Origin: JACCTU01 sp963798985
GTDB taxonomy: Bacteria; Actinomycetota; Thermoleophilia; Gaiellales; Gaiellaceae
DNA: 64,000 nt
NCBI GenBank assembly: GCA_963798985.1
Contig: CAWCVL010000005.1
Location: forward strand, 124,001 to 188,000
Direction: 5' to 3'
Shown: positions 45,672 through 53,865 of the stretch, piece by piece
Position numbering within the stretch: the first letter of the stretch is position 1
Layout of the letters: every line of letters begins with the position of its first letter
Made by a program: the position numbers and the translations under genes
Notes under the pieces: model-generated
Databases searched by the model: none
The model's input: the letters and a program-made list of their open reading frames with translations, nothing else
Told to the model about the DNA's origin: nothing

Positions 45672-46064
45672 GTGCGGCTCTTCATCGTGCGTCACGCGGA
45701 GGCGGCGGCCGGCGAGCCGGACGACCTGCGGCCCCTCACCAAGGCGGGGAGGAGACACGCCCGCCGGCTCGGGCAGCAGTTCGCGGACGACGGCATCCAG
45801 CCGGACGCGGTGGTGTCGAGCCCGCTCCTGAGGGCGCGAGAGACCGCCGCCGCGATCGCAGAGGCCGTGGGGCTCGACGTGGAAGCGGACGAGCGGCTCG
45901 CGCCGGGCGCCGATCCCGACGACGTGCGCGCAGCAGCCTCGGGCCGGGGCGAGATCGTCGTCGTCGTGGGCCACCAGCCCGACTGCAGCCGAACCGCCGC
46001 CGCGCTCACCGGCGGGCCCGAGCCCGCGTTCCCGCCGGGCGGCGTCGTCGCGGTCGAGGTCTGA
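45672..46064 (+). CDS. sixA: Phosphohistidine phosphatase SixA-like
   Basis: A 130-residue histidine phosphatase. The catalytic RHG-type motif is LFIVRHAEAAAGEPDDLRPL (His at residue 8), with SSPLLRARETAAAIAE (about 48) and the second His in VVVGHQPDCSR (about 99). SixA removes phosphate from phosphohistidine; other short RHG proteins act on small phosphoesters. GTG 45672; the stop overlaps the ABC ATPase start (TGATG). Confidence 0.88.
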   Translation: MRLFIVRHAEAAAGEPDDLRPLTKAGRRHARRLGQQFADDGIQPDAVVSSPLLRARETAAAIAEAVGLDVEADERLAPGADPDDVRAAASGRGEIVVVVGHQPDCSRTAAALTGGPEPAFPPGGVVAVEV

Positions 46065-46912
46065 TGGCCGCGGCCGTCGACGTCCGCGGGCTCCGAAAGT
46101 CGTACGGGGATCACGAAGCCGTCCGGGGGATCACGTTCCGGATCGACGAGGGCGAGGTCTTCTGCCTGCTCGGCCCGAACGGCGCGGGCAAGACGACGAC
46201 CGTGGAGATCCTCGAGGGCTACCGCGCACGCGACGCGGGCGAGGTCACCGTGCTCGGCCTCGACCCCGGGCGCCGGGAGCGGACGCTCCGCGAGCGGATG
46301 GGCGTCGTCCTCCAGCACTCCGAGACCTGGCCGCAGATCACGGTCGGCGAAACGCTGCGCATCTACGCGGGCTACTACCGCAACCCGCGCGACGTCGACG
46401 AGGTGATAGAGCTCGTCGGACTCGTCGAGAAGCGCGACGCGCGCATCAAGACGCTCTCCGGCGGCCAGAAGCGCCGCCTCGACCTCGGCCTCGCGCTCGT
46501 CGGCAACCCCGACCTCGTCTTCCTCGACGAACCGACGACCGGCTTCGATCCCCAGGCACGGCGGAACGCGTGGGAAATGATCCGCGGCCTCCGGGCGCTC
46601 GGCAAGACGATCCTGCTCACCACGCACTACCTCGACGAAGCGCAGCAGCTCGCCGACCGGGTTGCGGTGCTTCGCGACGGCGTGATCGTCACCGAGGGAA
46701 CTCCCGCGGAACTCGTCGCATCGTCGCGCACAGAGATCCGGTACCGGGAGAACGGCGAGGTGAAGGTCGTCGAAACCGAGGAGCCGACCCGCGCACTGCA
46801 CGAGCTCACTTCGCGTGCGGTCGCTCAGGGACTCGAGCTCGAGGAGCTCGAGGTGCGCCGCCGATCGCTCGAGGACGTGTACCTCGAGCTCCTGCGTGAG
46901 GACGAAGCGTGA
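46064..46912 (+). CDS. ABC transporter ATP-binding protein (ABC-2 exporter type)
   Basis: A 282-residue ATPase of the DrrA/NodI class. Walker A is LLGPNGAGKTTTVEILEG (about residue 34), the signature is TLSGGQKRRLDLGLALVG (about 130), Walker B is LVFLDEPTTGFDPQARR and the switch His is in LLTTHYLDEAQQ. The C-terminal extension (VKVVETEEPTRALHEL) is typical of drug or lipid exporters. It is translationally coupled on both sides (sixA before, permease after). Confidence 0.93.
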   Translation: MAAAVDVRGLRKSYGDHEAVRGITFRIDEGEVFCLLGPNGAGKTTTVEILEGYRARDAGEVTVLGLDPGRRERTLRERMGVVLQHSETWPQITVGETLRIYAGYYRNPRDVDEVIELVGLVEKRDARIKTLSGGQKRRLDLGLALVGNPDLVFLDEPTTGFDPQARRNAWEMIRGLRALGKTILLTTHYLDEAQQLADRVAVLRDGVIVTEGTPAELVASSRTEIRYRENGEVKVVETEEPTRALHELTSRAVAQGLELEELEVRRRSLEDVYLELLREDEA

Positions 46913-47655
46913 GCCTCTTCGCACACCAGCTCCGCGCGGACCAGCTCGTCTTCTGGCGCGGACGCGAGAGCGCGGTCTTCGTCTTCCTCTTCCCGGTGCT
47001 GCTCTTCCTGCTGCTCTCGACCGTCTACTCCGGGGACTACCGCGGCAGGCCGCTGACCGACTACCTCGTCCCGTCGTTGATCACGTACGGCGTCGCGAAC
47101 ACCACGTTCGGCGGGCTCGCAATCATCCTCGTGGTCAGGCGCGAGTTGGGGATCCTGAAGCGAATTCGCGCGACGCCCCTCCCCGCTCCGATGTACCTCG
47201 CCGCGACGCTCTGCTCGATCCTGCTCGTTTTCGCCCTCCAGACGGCGGCGATCATGGCGCTCGGGCGCGCGCTCTACGACTGGCACCTTCCGTCGCAGTG
47301 GCTGTCGCTGTTCGCCGCATTCCTGCTCGGCGCGTTGTGCTTCGCGGGGATGGGCTTCGGGGCGGCCTCGCTGATCCGCTCGAGCGAGGGCGCGTCGGCA
47401 GTCGTGAACGTGATCATTCTCCCGATGGCCTTCCTCTCGGGCGGGTTCGGGCCTACGAGAGACTTCCCGGACGTCCTGCAGGCGATCGCCGACGTGCTGC
47501 CGCTGACCTACCTCGTGGACATCGTCCAGGGGGTCGTCTACGACGCGAAGCCGATCTGGGAGCAGCCGCTCGCGGTCGCCGTGCTGCTGGCCTGGGGAGT
47601 CGCCGGAACCCTCATTGCTGTGCGGTTTTTCACCTGGGAGCCGAGAGAGCGTTAG
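46909..47655 (+). CDS. ABC-2 type transporter permease
   Basis: A 248-residue permease with six hydrophobic segments: VFVFLFPVLLFLLLSTVYSG, YLVPSLITYGVANTTFGG, a pair after PAPMYLAAT, then FAAFLLGALCFAGMGFGA and the last near VLLAWGVAGTLIAVRF. The amphipathic NGE-like segment RRELGILKRIRATPLP contacts the ATPase. Exports an unknown substrate (drug or lipid) with the preceding ATPase. GTG 46909 overlaps its stop. Confidence 0.92.
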   Translation: MSLFAHQLRADQLVFWRGRESAVFVFLFPVLLFLLLSTVYSGDYRGRPLTDYLVPSLITYGVANTTFGGLAIILVVRRELGILKRIRATPLPAPMYLAATLCSILLVFALQTAAIMALGRALYDWHLPSQWLSLFAAFLLGALCFAGMGFGAASLIRSSEGASAVVNVIILPMAFLSGGFGPTRDFPDVLQAIADVLPLTYLVDIVQGVVYDAKPIWEQPLAVAVLLAWGVAGTLIAVRFFTWEPRER

Positions 47656-47685
47656 AGGCCTGCCGGGGCCGGGTACCCCGTGAGC

Positions 47686-48003
47686 ATGGAAGAGCCCACG
47701 ATGGTGTTCTCGAGCGGTGACCGCGAGATCCGCGTCAACTTCGGCGTGATCACCGGGCGGGAGGCGACCGCGGCGGAGGTCGACGAACTGGCACGGGAGC
47801 TGAGCACACGGGTCGACACGTTCTCGATCGTCTCCGAGCAGCGCTACGAGTTCTCCGGCGACGGTGAGGCGACCGTCCACCAGGTGAGGGTCGAGGTCGA
47901 GAGCCCGATCGACGTGGAGCTCCGCGGCCGACTGCTCGAGATCGCCGAGCGGTGGGCTGACGCCTGCGCGGCGGAGCGCACGCTTCAGCTGCCCACCGGC
48001 TGA
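47686..48003 (+). CDS. Small conserved hypothetical protein
   Basis: 105 residues, alpha/beta: MEEPTMVFSSGDREIRVNFG, then EVDELARELSTRVDTFSIVS and a final helix LLEIAERWADACAAER. No signal peptide or catalytic motif. Either ATG 47686 or the in-frame GTG 47680 may be the start; both follow a GGGTACCC palindrome at about 47670. It lies 30 bp after the permease gene and could be the fourth gene of that operon. Function unknown. Confidence 0.7.
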   Translation: MEEPTMVFSSGDREIRVNFGVITGREATAAEVDELARELSTRVDTFSIVSEQRYEFSGDGEATVHQVRVEVESPIDVELRGRLLEIAERWADACAAERTLQLPTG

Positions 48004-48013
48004 TCCTCCACGG

Positions 48014-48736
48014 TCAACGCGGCCGCCTGGTCTGAATCCACTTAGCCGCGGCAAGCGTTGCGGCCACGGTCAGCACGACCTTGACCGCCTTCCCGCCGCG
48101 GAGCTTCGACTCGCCGCTTGCGCGTGCCGCCATGTCGACCGGCACCTCCTCGAGACGCAGCCCGGCGTCCACGATCCGGATCAGTGCCTCGACCTCGGGC
48201 GCCTCCGTCGTGAACTCCTCGGCGAGGAGCGGGAGCGCTTTCGCGTTGACTGCGTAGAGGCCGCTCGTCGCGTCGCCGAACGGGCGCCGCAGGACGAGCG
48301 CCATCGCGCGCCGCAGCACCGCAGTGCCGAAGCGCCGGGTGCGGTCGGGGCGGTATCGATACGGCGCGTAACCGTCCCCTGACACGAAGCGCGACCCGAC
48401 CGCGACGTCACAGTGGTCCGTACGAACGAGGTCGAGCAGCCGCCGGAGCTCCGCCGCCGGGTGCTGGCCGTCGGCGTCGACCCTGCCGCAGTACGCGTAG
48501 TCGTGCTCGAGCGCCCAGCGATAGCCCGCCGCGATTCCGACGGGCAGCCCGCGGTTTCGTCCGAGCGACAGCACCTCGGCGCCGTGCTCACGCGACACAT
48601 CAGCGGTTCGGTCGGTCGAACCGTCGTCGACGACGAGAACATCCACCCCAGGTAGGACGCGCGCCAGGTCGTCGAGAACAGCCGGCAGATTCCCCTCCTC
48701 GTTCCACGCTGGAACGAACACGAGCACGTCGCTCAT
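48014..48736 (-). CDS. Family 2 glycosyltransferase (DPM1/polyprenyl-phosphate type)
   Basis: A 240-residue GT-A glycosyltransferase. The nucleotide-sugar site is VFVPAWNEEGNLPAVLDDL, DxD-type residues are in VLVVDDGSTDRT and RVDADGQHPAAEL, and SGLYAVNAKALPLLAEEF follows. A hydrophobic patch at the C terminus (VKVVLTVAATLAAAKWI) may touch the membrane. It probably transfers a sugar to a polyprenyl phosphate or envelope glycan. It is the last gene of a three-gene minus-strand operon joined by 4-bp overlaps. Confidence 0.88.
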   Translation of the reverse strand: MSDVLVFVPAWNEEGNLPAVLDDLARVLPGVDVLVVDDGSTDRTADVSREHGAEVLSLGRNRGLPVGIAAGYRWALEHDYAYCGRVDADGQHPAAELRRLLDLVRTDHCDVAVGSRFVSGDGYAPYRYRPDRTRRFGTAVLRRAMALVLRRPFGDATSGLYAVNAKALPLLAEEFTTEAPEVEALIRIVDAGLRLEEVPVDMAARASGESKLRGGKAVKVVLTVAATLAAAKWIQTRRPR

Positions 48737-49251
48737 GCGTACCCCCGCTGAACGAGCTCGGTGCGCGCCGCTCGCAGCTGCCGCCGACAGAGCGGGGCAG
48801 CCGCGATCTCCCAGGCGAACGCACGCGCGCCCTGCGCGACGGCGGCGACGTGGAACGAGGTCTGGACGCCAAGCGGCTCGAAGAGCCGCGTGAAGAAGAA
48901 CCGCGTGCGGTACACGTGCAGCGGAGCGCACACGACGACGGCACGGCCGACGCCGCGCTCGATGAGCAGGGGGAGCGTACGAGCGGCGTTCTCGGCGGTG
49001 ATCGACGCTGTCGGCTCGACGACGAGGTCTACGTCAGGTCCCGCCCACGCCGTGTACATCTGCTCGGCCTCGGACTGACGACCGCCCCGCGAGCCGCCCG
49101 TGAGCACGACGACGTCGGCGCCGCGGCTTGCCGCAACCCGCTCGGCCTCGCGGACGAGCGCAAGGCACGCGTCGGTGATCGGCCGCTCGCCGCGGCGGCG
49201 CCCGCCGTTACCGAGCACGACGATCGCGGTTCTCACGTCGGAGACCGTCAA
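48733..49251 (-). CDS. DUF218/YdcF-like envelope protein
   Basis: A 172-residue DUF218 (ElyC/SanA/YdcF) protein: TAIVVLGNGGRRRGERPITD at the start, VVVLTGGSRGGRQSEAEQMY (about 47), EPTASITAENAARTLPLL (about 80) and VVVCAPLHVYRTRFFF (about 107). These proteins affect cell-wall and vancomycin-barrier properties. It lacks an N-terminal membrane segment. TTG 49251 overlaps the upstream SRPBCC gene, and its end overlaps the glycosyltransferase start. Confidence 0.82.
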   Translation of the reverse strand: MTVSDVRTAIVVLGNGGRRRGERPITDACLALVREAERVAASRGADVVVLTGGSRGGRQSEAEQMYTAWAGPDVDLVVEPTASITAENAARTLPLLIERGVGRAVVVCAPLHVYRTRFFFTRLFEPLGVQTSFHVAAVAQGARAFAWEIAAAPLCRRQLRAARTELVQRGYA

Positions 49252-49700
49252 CGCGACGGCGTCGCGGTTGAGAACTCTCGTTCCAGACTCGCGAACGTGC
49301 TCTCGAACGCGCGCCGGACCCCGCGCGCGAGGAGCACGCGGTCGAGCATTCCACCGAAGCCGCTGCGCGGCTCGTACTCGACCACGAGCCGGTAGACGAA
49401 CCCGTCGCCGTCGGGCTCGAAGTGACGTTCGTGGTGCGCGTCGGGCAATCCTGGCTGCGTGCTCCTGTAGGTCACGAGGCGGTTCGCCTCGAAGGTCTCA
49501 ACCGTCATTGCCAACTCGCGGTCGCGTCCAAGGAGGCGCGTCACGAGCCGTGCCGTGTCACCCGGCGCGCGCCAGACGGAACCCGGCTCGAGCCGGACGA
49601 AGCCGGGCCAGAACGTCGGCCAGTTCGCGGTGTCCGTGATGAACGTGAATCCCCGCTCCACTTGAACGTCGTAGCGACGGGCGAGCTCGACCCGCACCAT
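49248..49700 (-). CDS. SRPBCC/START-like polyketide cyclase family protein
   Basis: A 150-residue helix-grip protein. The typical opening VERGFTFITDTANWPTFWPG, a central long beta sheet with RLLGRDRELAMTVETFEANR and HHERHFEPDGDGFVYRLVVE, and a C-terminal amphipathic helix (RRAFESTFASLEREF) fit lipid- or polyketide-binding cyclases. Function not determinable. It starts the three-gene operon with YdcF-like and glycosyltransferase genes; GTG 49700. Confidence 0.8.
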   Translation of the reverse strand: MVRVELARRYDVQVERGFTFITDTANWPTFWPGFVRLEPGSVWRAPGDTARLVTRLLGRDRELAMTVETFEANRLVTYRSTQPGLPDAHHERHFEPDGDGFVYRLVVEYEPRSGFGGMLDRVLLARGVRRAFESTFASLEREFSTATPSR

Positions 49701-49744
49701 ACGGGGAGTCTACGTCCGAGTGTCTGAGCTAGTGAACTGCCGGG

Positions 49745-50161
49745 GTGCGAGCCGGCGACGCGGTCCGTATGCTCGCCCGAGTGACTGCCTCCCGTCTCGC
49801 CTGGTACGCGGCCATCACAACCGCGATTGTCTGGGCGTTCAAAGCCTTGGCAATCTGGGAAGCCGGGGGCTTGGGCAGGACGAGTCTGGAGGACATTGGT
49901 TGGGCGGTCGGCTCCCTGGCGTTCCTGGTCACCTGGGCGGCGCTCGGCTTCGCATTCGCCGCGGGGCGGGCGATCTGGCTGCGGATCATCGCGGCAGCAG
50001 TTGGAGTCGTCCTCGGCTTCGCGCTCTTCGCGGCGCTGGACGGCGCGGCCGACCTGCTGCCGGAGTCGACCGGTTGGGTCCACGAGGAGGCTGGACTCTG
50101 GGCCGTCGCGCTCGTGACGCTGGCAGTGACCTGGTGGCAGCGCCGCCGGGCTGCAGGGTGA
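49745..50161 (+). CDS. Hypothetical membrane protein
   Basis: 138 residues from GTG 49745 (or 130 from ATG 49769). About four hydrophobic segments: LAWYAAITTAIVWAFKALAI, LAFLVTWAALGFAFAAGRA, LRIIAAAVGVVLGFALFAAL and LWAVALVTLAVTWW. An acidic loop (DGAADLLPESTGW) is between the last two. No family recognised. It is divergent from the SRPBCC operon and convergent with the cupin gene. Confidence 0.65.
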   Translation: MRAGDAVRMLARVTASRLAWYAAITTAIVWAFKALAIWEAGGLGRTSLEDIGWAVGSLAFLVTWAALGFAFAAGRAIWLRIIAAAVGVVLGFALFAALDGAADLLPESTGWVHEEAGLWAVALVTLAVTWWQRRRAAG

Positions 50162-50235
50162 TTCAGGGAGCGAGGACGGACACGGCTCCCACTGCGATCG
50201 CGACCGCAGCGAGAGCTAGCAGGAACGCGTCAGAG

Positions 50236-50718
50236 TCAGGCGTTCGGTGACGGGCCGACGACTCGGAGGCCGAATCTCTCGTAGAGCGTGCCGATCTGGC
50301 CCATGTCCGGCGGGCCGGGCGGCATTGCCGCCACGAGGTCGGCGAGTTCCGCAAAGAACCGCTCGAACCCGGCTGGGGCGGGAACGCCTAGCAGCCTCAC
50401 GGTGTCACCCGTTCCGTTCCAGTGGGTGTGGACGATCCCCTTGGGGATGTGCACGAACGACCCGGCAGGCGCTTCGACGGTGGACTCGCCCAACCTGAAC
50501 GTGAGCGTGCCCTCGAGCACGTAGTAGTTCTCGTCCTCGAGCGTGTTCACATGCAGTGGCGTGCCGCTCGAGTGAGGAGCCAGTTCGGCCTCTATGACCG
50601 AGAGGCTGTTGCCGGTTTCTCCGCCTGCCGCCTTGATCGTGTAGCTGTCACCGAAAAGCGAGGCCGTCTCGCCTTCTCCCGGCAGACGGACGATGCTCCC
50701 CTCGATTGTTTCGGTCAC
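50236..50718 (-). CDS. Cupin-domain protein
   Basis: 160 residues. The cupin motif 1 is HVNTLEDENYYVLEGTLTF (His and Glu ligands near residue 56-63) and motif 2 is FVHIPKGIVHTHWNGTGD (His near 95). It resembles quercetin-dioxygenase-type cupins with a helical C-terminal tail (FERFFAELADLVAAMPP). It may be an oxygenase, isomerase or sugar-binding protein. GTG 50718 is preferred because GGAGG lies 8 nt upstream; GTG 50733 is in frame. Confidence 0.85.
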   Translation of the reverse strand: MTETIEGSIVRLPGEGETASLFGDSYTIKAAGGETGNSLSVIEAELAPHSSGTPLHVNTLEDENYYVLEGTLTFRLGESTVEAPAGSFVHIPKGIVHTHWNGTGDTVRLLGVPAPAGFERFFAELADLVAAMPPGPPDMGQIGTLYERFGLRVVGPSPNA

Positions 50719-51016
50719 GCCAGCCTCCTCCACCCGGCCCCCAGAATCCGCATGATTCTAGACACTTGGCGCGTGCCATCGGTGACGACGTCTGGATCGA
50801 GAACGATGAGGAGAGCGAGCCTTCAAGGTCGACGGAAAGCGTGGCAACCTCGCCAGAGCGGTTGTATTTCTTTCTCTCACGCGGTGGCTGGTCGCGCTCT
50901 CAAATCGGTCGCCGAACTCACACTCGTAATCGAGTCGTGGCGAGCGTAGCCCCCGGCTCTTGCGGACTACAGTGGATAGATCACCAAGCACCAGGAACGG
51001 CTTGGTCGAACCAAAG
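50719..51016. other. Gene-free stretch upstream of the tRNA gene
   Basis: No gene supported. Base composition is noticeably less GC-rich than the flanks (for example TTGTATTTCTTTCTCTCACG near 50862). Open frames here on either strand have arginine- and serine-rich translations without family resemblance. Probably holds the tRNA promoter. Confidence 0.45.
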
Positions 51017-51088
51017 GCCCCCGTAGCTCAGTGGATAGAGCAGCGGTTTCCTAAACCGCGTGCGCTGGTTCGATTCCGGCCGGGGGCA
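51017..51088 (+). tRNA. tRNA-Arg (anticodon CCT)
   Basis: Cloverleaf of 72 nt. The acceptor stem is GCCCCCG (51017-51023) with CGGGGGC (51081-51087) and discriminator A. The D arm is GCTC-AGTGGATA-GAGC, the anticodon stem GCGGT/ACCGC with loop TTCCTAA, giving anticodon CCT (Arg, codon AGG), and the T arm is GCTGG-TTCGATT-CCGGC. No CCA is encoded. The 3' half serves as the attachment site of the islands that follow. Confidence 0.97.
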
Positions 51089-51089
51089 T
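51048..51089 (+). repeat. attL-like tRNA-Arg 3' half (42 bp, copy 1)
   Basis: From the anticodon loop to one base past the tRNA, identical to 53541-53582 and 55369-55410. Exact tRNA 3'-end repeats are the standard attachment sites of tyrosine-recombinase elements. Confidence 0.9.
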
Positions 51090-51127
51090 GCATCGTTCAT
51101 GCGAGATCGTGGCCACGGCCTAGCGAC

Positions 51128-53308
51128 TCATCCCGACTGAGGAGCTGGAATCTCCGGGACGGACTCGGCGGGCGCAACGGGTGACGGTTCGACACGGAGG
51201 ATCCGTGCGGCCCAGTCGGGAAGCCACCAGTTCCAGCGGCCGAGGATCGCGACCATGGCGGGAGTGAGGATGCCGCGAATGATCGTGGCGTCGATCAGGA
51301 TGCCGCCTCCGAGCGCAAGCGCGAAAATCTTGGCTTCGGTTCCCGGCTGAGCGCCGAAGGCAACGAACGCCAGGCCGAGGATCAGTGCCGCACTTGTCAC
51401 GAGACGCCCGGTCCGGCCAATGCCTTCGACGACGGCCGTTTCGGTCGAGCCTGTGCGGTCGTAGGCTTCCCGCATTCGGCTGATGATGAAGACCTGGTAG
51501 TCCATCGAGATGCCGAAAAGGAACGCGAAGACGGCGATCGGCATCTCGACGTTGATCGCCTGGGTGGCTTCGATGCCCAAGAGGTTGGAGCCGTAGCCCT
51601 TCTGGAAGACGAGCACGATCAACCCCCAGGCGGCCGCGACCGAGAGCAGGTTCAGCAGGACGGCCTTGAGCGGCAGGATCAGTGAGCGGAACGCGCGCGC
51701 GAGAAGGATGAACGTCAAGAACGCGATCAGCGCGACCAAGAGCAGGAAGTTGCCGTAGACGGCTTCGATGAAGTCGGAGCCCTGCGCCGCCTCACCGCCG
51801 AGCGTGACGTCGCCGGGCAGGCTGGTGTCGCGGATCCGATCGAGCGTTGCGCGGCCGGCCGCGGAGTTCCCGTCCTCGGTCGGGATCACGACGACGACCG
51901 CCGTTCCCTGCCGACGCCAGTCTTGGGGTGCCGCAGCGCTGCGGACACCCTCGACCTGGCCGAGAGACTCCGCCACCGCTTTCGCGTCACCTGACCGCAC
52001 GAGTGCGTCGAAGGGCGAGAGTGGCCCGGTGCCGATGCCCGACACCTCGAGCTTCTCGAGGCCGGCGCGCGCGGGCCCCACTTTTGCGAGCGACGCGGCG
52101 CGCGGGTTCCCGAGCTGGATCGTCGAGGCCGCGAGAACCAGCGCTACCAATACTGCGGTCGATGCGATGGCCGCGACCCAACGGTGGCGCACGATCAGGC
52201 GCGCCCAGGCCGACCAGCCGCGGCTCGCCTGGGCATCGCGTCGGTTACGAGGCCAATCGAACCTCGGCCCGATGGTCGCCAGAACGACCGGCAGAAGCGT
52301 CACGGCCACCGCGACGCTGACCAGCGCGATCATCAGGCCGGCGATGCCGATGCTGCGCAGGAACGGCACCGGCAGGGCAAGGAGTGCGAGCAGCGAGATC
52401 GCCACGGTCGTGCCGCTGAAGACGACCGCGGAGCCCGCGTGCTCCATGGCATTCCGCACCGCCCGCTCGTTCGTCACGTTCGGCTGCTGCCGCTCCTCGC
52501 GCCAGCGAACCACAACGAGAAGCGCGTAGTCGATCGCGATGCCCAGCCCGATCAGCCCGACCAGGAACTGGACGATCACCGAGACGTCGGTGACGCTTGC
52601 CAGCGGCCAGATCAGCAGGAAGGTGGTCGGGATTGCGACAAAAGCCATGAGCAGCGGGACGAACGCCATGAACGAACGGAAGACAAAGGCCAGGACGAGG
52701 AGCGCGCCCAGCGCAGCCACCAAGGTTCCCAGCAGAACGCCGACGCCATCACTCTCGTTCTCGCCGGCGGAAGCACGAAGCGCATCGAGCCCCGTCACCT
52801 CAACCGAGGACCCGCCGACCTTGACACCATCCAGCGCCCCTTGTGCGGCAAGGGCCTCTTCTTGGCCGGGGTCGACTCCACCCTTGGCCGGGATGTAGAC
52901 CAGCGCAAACGTGGTGCGACCATCATCGGAGACGAACGCCCGATCGCCGGTCGAGGCATAGGAAGCAGTCATCGCCTCCGGCAGCGCCGTCTCCACTCTC
53001 GCGAGAGCAGCGGCGAGTTGCGCGCGGACGCCGGGCGAATCGACAGTCGTCCCTTGCGGGAGCGTCACCACCGGCACGATCGGCGCGACGTCCCCGCCGG
53101 TGCCGTAGATGGCCGCAAGCTCCTCGTTGGTCTCGAACCCCTCGCGTCCAGGGATGCTGAACTGCTGCGAGAGAGCGCTGCCGGCGGGTCCAACCGCGGC
53201 GAAGGCTGCGATCGTGACCAGCAACCAGAAGCAAACAACGATTCGCTTGTGGTCAAGAACCCATCGGGTCAGGCCGGCCATGGACGTGGGGGTTTCGGTG
53301 GTGGTCAT
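51128..53308 (-). CDS. MMPL-family (RND) transporter
   Basis: A 726-residue exporter with two repeats of one plus five transmembrane segments. The first follows MAGLTRWVLDHKRIVVCFW; the outer domain 1 covers residues ~45-185. The conserved GxxxDY motif is in GLGIAIDYALLVVVRWREE (about 300) and its partner FLFGISMDYQVFIISRMREAY (as LFGISMDYQVFIISR; about 610). MMPL proteins export lipids, siderophores or drugs. ATG 53308 with AAAGG at 11 nt upstream is preferred to longer in-frame starts up to 53470. It ends 40 bp after the tRNA gene, on island 1. Confidence 0.92.
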   Translation of the reverse strand: MTTTETPTSMAGLTRWVLDHKRIVVCFWLLVTIAAFAAVGPAGSALSQQFSIPGREGFETNEELAAIYGTGGDVAPIVPVVTLPQGTTVDSPGVRAQLAAALARVETALPEAMTASYASTGDRAFVSDDGRTTFALVYIPAKGGVDPGQEEALAAQGALDGVKVGGSSVEVTGLDALRASAGENESDGVGVLLGTLVAALGALLVLAFVFRSFMAFVPLLMAFVAIPTTFLLIWPLASVTDVSVIVQFLVGLIGLGIAIDYALLVVVRWREERQQPNVTNERAVRNAMEHAGSAVVFSGTTVAISLLALLALPVPFLRSIGIAGLMIALVSVAVAVTLLPVVLATIGPRFDWPRNRRDAQASRGWSAWARLIVRHRWVAAIASTAVLVALVLAASTIQLGNPRAASLAKVGPARAGLEKLEVSGIGTGPLSPFDALVRSGDAKAVAESLGQVEGVRSAAAPQDWRRQGTAVVVVIPTEDGNSAAGRATLDRIRDTSLPGDVTLGGEAAQGSDFIEAVYGNFLLLVALIAFLTFILLARAFRSLILPLKAVLLNLLSVAAAWGLIVLVFQKGYGSNLLGIEATQAINVEMPIAVFAFLFGISMDYQVFIISRMREAYDRTGSTETAVVEGIGRTGRLVTSAALILGLAFVAFGAQPGTEAKIFALALGGGILIDATIIRGILTPAMVAILGRWNWWLPDWAARILRVEPSPVAPAESVPEIPAPQSG

Positions 53309-53540
53309 CTCTGCCTTTCGTGGGGGACGATTCCAGGATGCGCCCCGCCACGTCGCTGCACCATCCGGCATGCCCCTGAACCGACCCTGATCTTCGCGCC
53401 CCTGGCGTCTGCCGGTGGCCTCGCTCGGAGAAGTCCTAGACCACGGGCTCCGCAGCACTGGCGCAATCACTGGCGCGCACCTCGCCGCTTCGCTCTAAAA
53501 GCCCGATGCTTGCAGCAGTTTTCTCAGCGATGCACGCCGC
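53309..53540. other. Gene-free right end of island 1
   Basis: No gene supported. The last ~85 bp (CTGGCGCAATCACTGGCGCG near 53456, TTGCAGCAGTTTTC near 53507) resemble the sequence just before repeat 3 (55282-55368), so the right ends of the two islands are related. Confidence 0.55.
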
Positions 53541-53582
53541 TTCCTAAACCGCGTGCGCTGGTTCGATTCCGGCCGGGGGCAT
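53541..53582 (+). repeat. tRNA-Arg 3' half (42 bp, copy 2)
   Basis: Identical to the tRNA 3' half at 51048-51089 but preceded by unrelated DNA, so it cannot form a tRNA. It separates island 1 from island 2. Confidence 0.92.
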
Positions 53583-53690
53583 CGAGGCGCACGGCTTGTG
53601 CGGGTCGTAACGACTGTGTGATGATGGTCGTGCGTTAGACCTCGCGCGGTAGCGGTGTGGTGATCTCCGGTTCGGCACGGGTTCTGGTGC

Positions 53691-53713
53691 AGAGAAGGAG
53701 TCTTTCCTTCTCT
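53691..53713 (+). terminator. Perfect 9-bp hairpin AGAGAAGGA/TCCTTCTCT
   Basis: AGAGAAGGA (53691-53699), five-base loop, TCCTTCTCT (53705-53713). It precedes the small ORF and metalloprotease gene by 28 and 150 bp. No U-tract; an attenuator or mRNA-stability structure is possible. Confidence 0.5.
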
Positions 53714-53741
53714 CCCGACCGGCGACGAGAAGGAGATCGAC

Positions 53742-53834
53742 ATGCGGCAGCTCCGGGCTGTTGGGCGCTTTCGTTGCGTATCCCTAGTCTCGGGGGTCAG
53801 GTGCACGGTGATCCGGTCAGGGAGGGCTTCCTGA
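53742..53834 (+). CDS. Possible 30-residue leader peptide
   Basis: AAGGAG at 53730-53735 is well placed before ATG 53742. The peptide starts MRQLRAVGRFRCVSLVSG and ends at TGA 53832, 31 bp before the metalloprotease start. It lies between the 9-bp hairpin and the protease gene. Arginine-rich composition; no homologue known to me. It could be a translated leader or simply chance. Confidence 0.3.
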   Translation: MRQLRAVGRFRCVSLVSGVRCTVIRSGRAS

Positions 53835-53865
53835 TCAACCGCGCCGGTGTCCGTCGGGTCGAACC

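Larger units (their letters stand above)
51048..53582. mobile_element. Island 1 between tRNA-Arg repeats 1 and 2
   Basis: About 2.5 kb bounded by 42-bp identical tRNA-derived repeats. Contains only the MMPL exporter gene on the minus strand plus 230 bp of non-coding DNA. No integrase, excisionase or replication gene is seen, so this is either a decayed element or cargo mobilised in trans. Confidence 0.6.

Noticed and set aside
50758..50991. A 77-residue minus-strand frame before the tRNA
   Set aside because: Arg/Ser-rich translation, no ribosome site, atypical composition; looks like chance.
53541..53582. Second and third tRNA-Arg-like sequences (53541-53582 and 55369-55410) as extra tRNA genes
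   Set aside because: Only the anticodon-to-3'-end half is present; the acceptor 5' strand and D arm are missing, so no cloverleaf can form.
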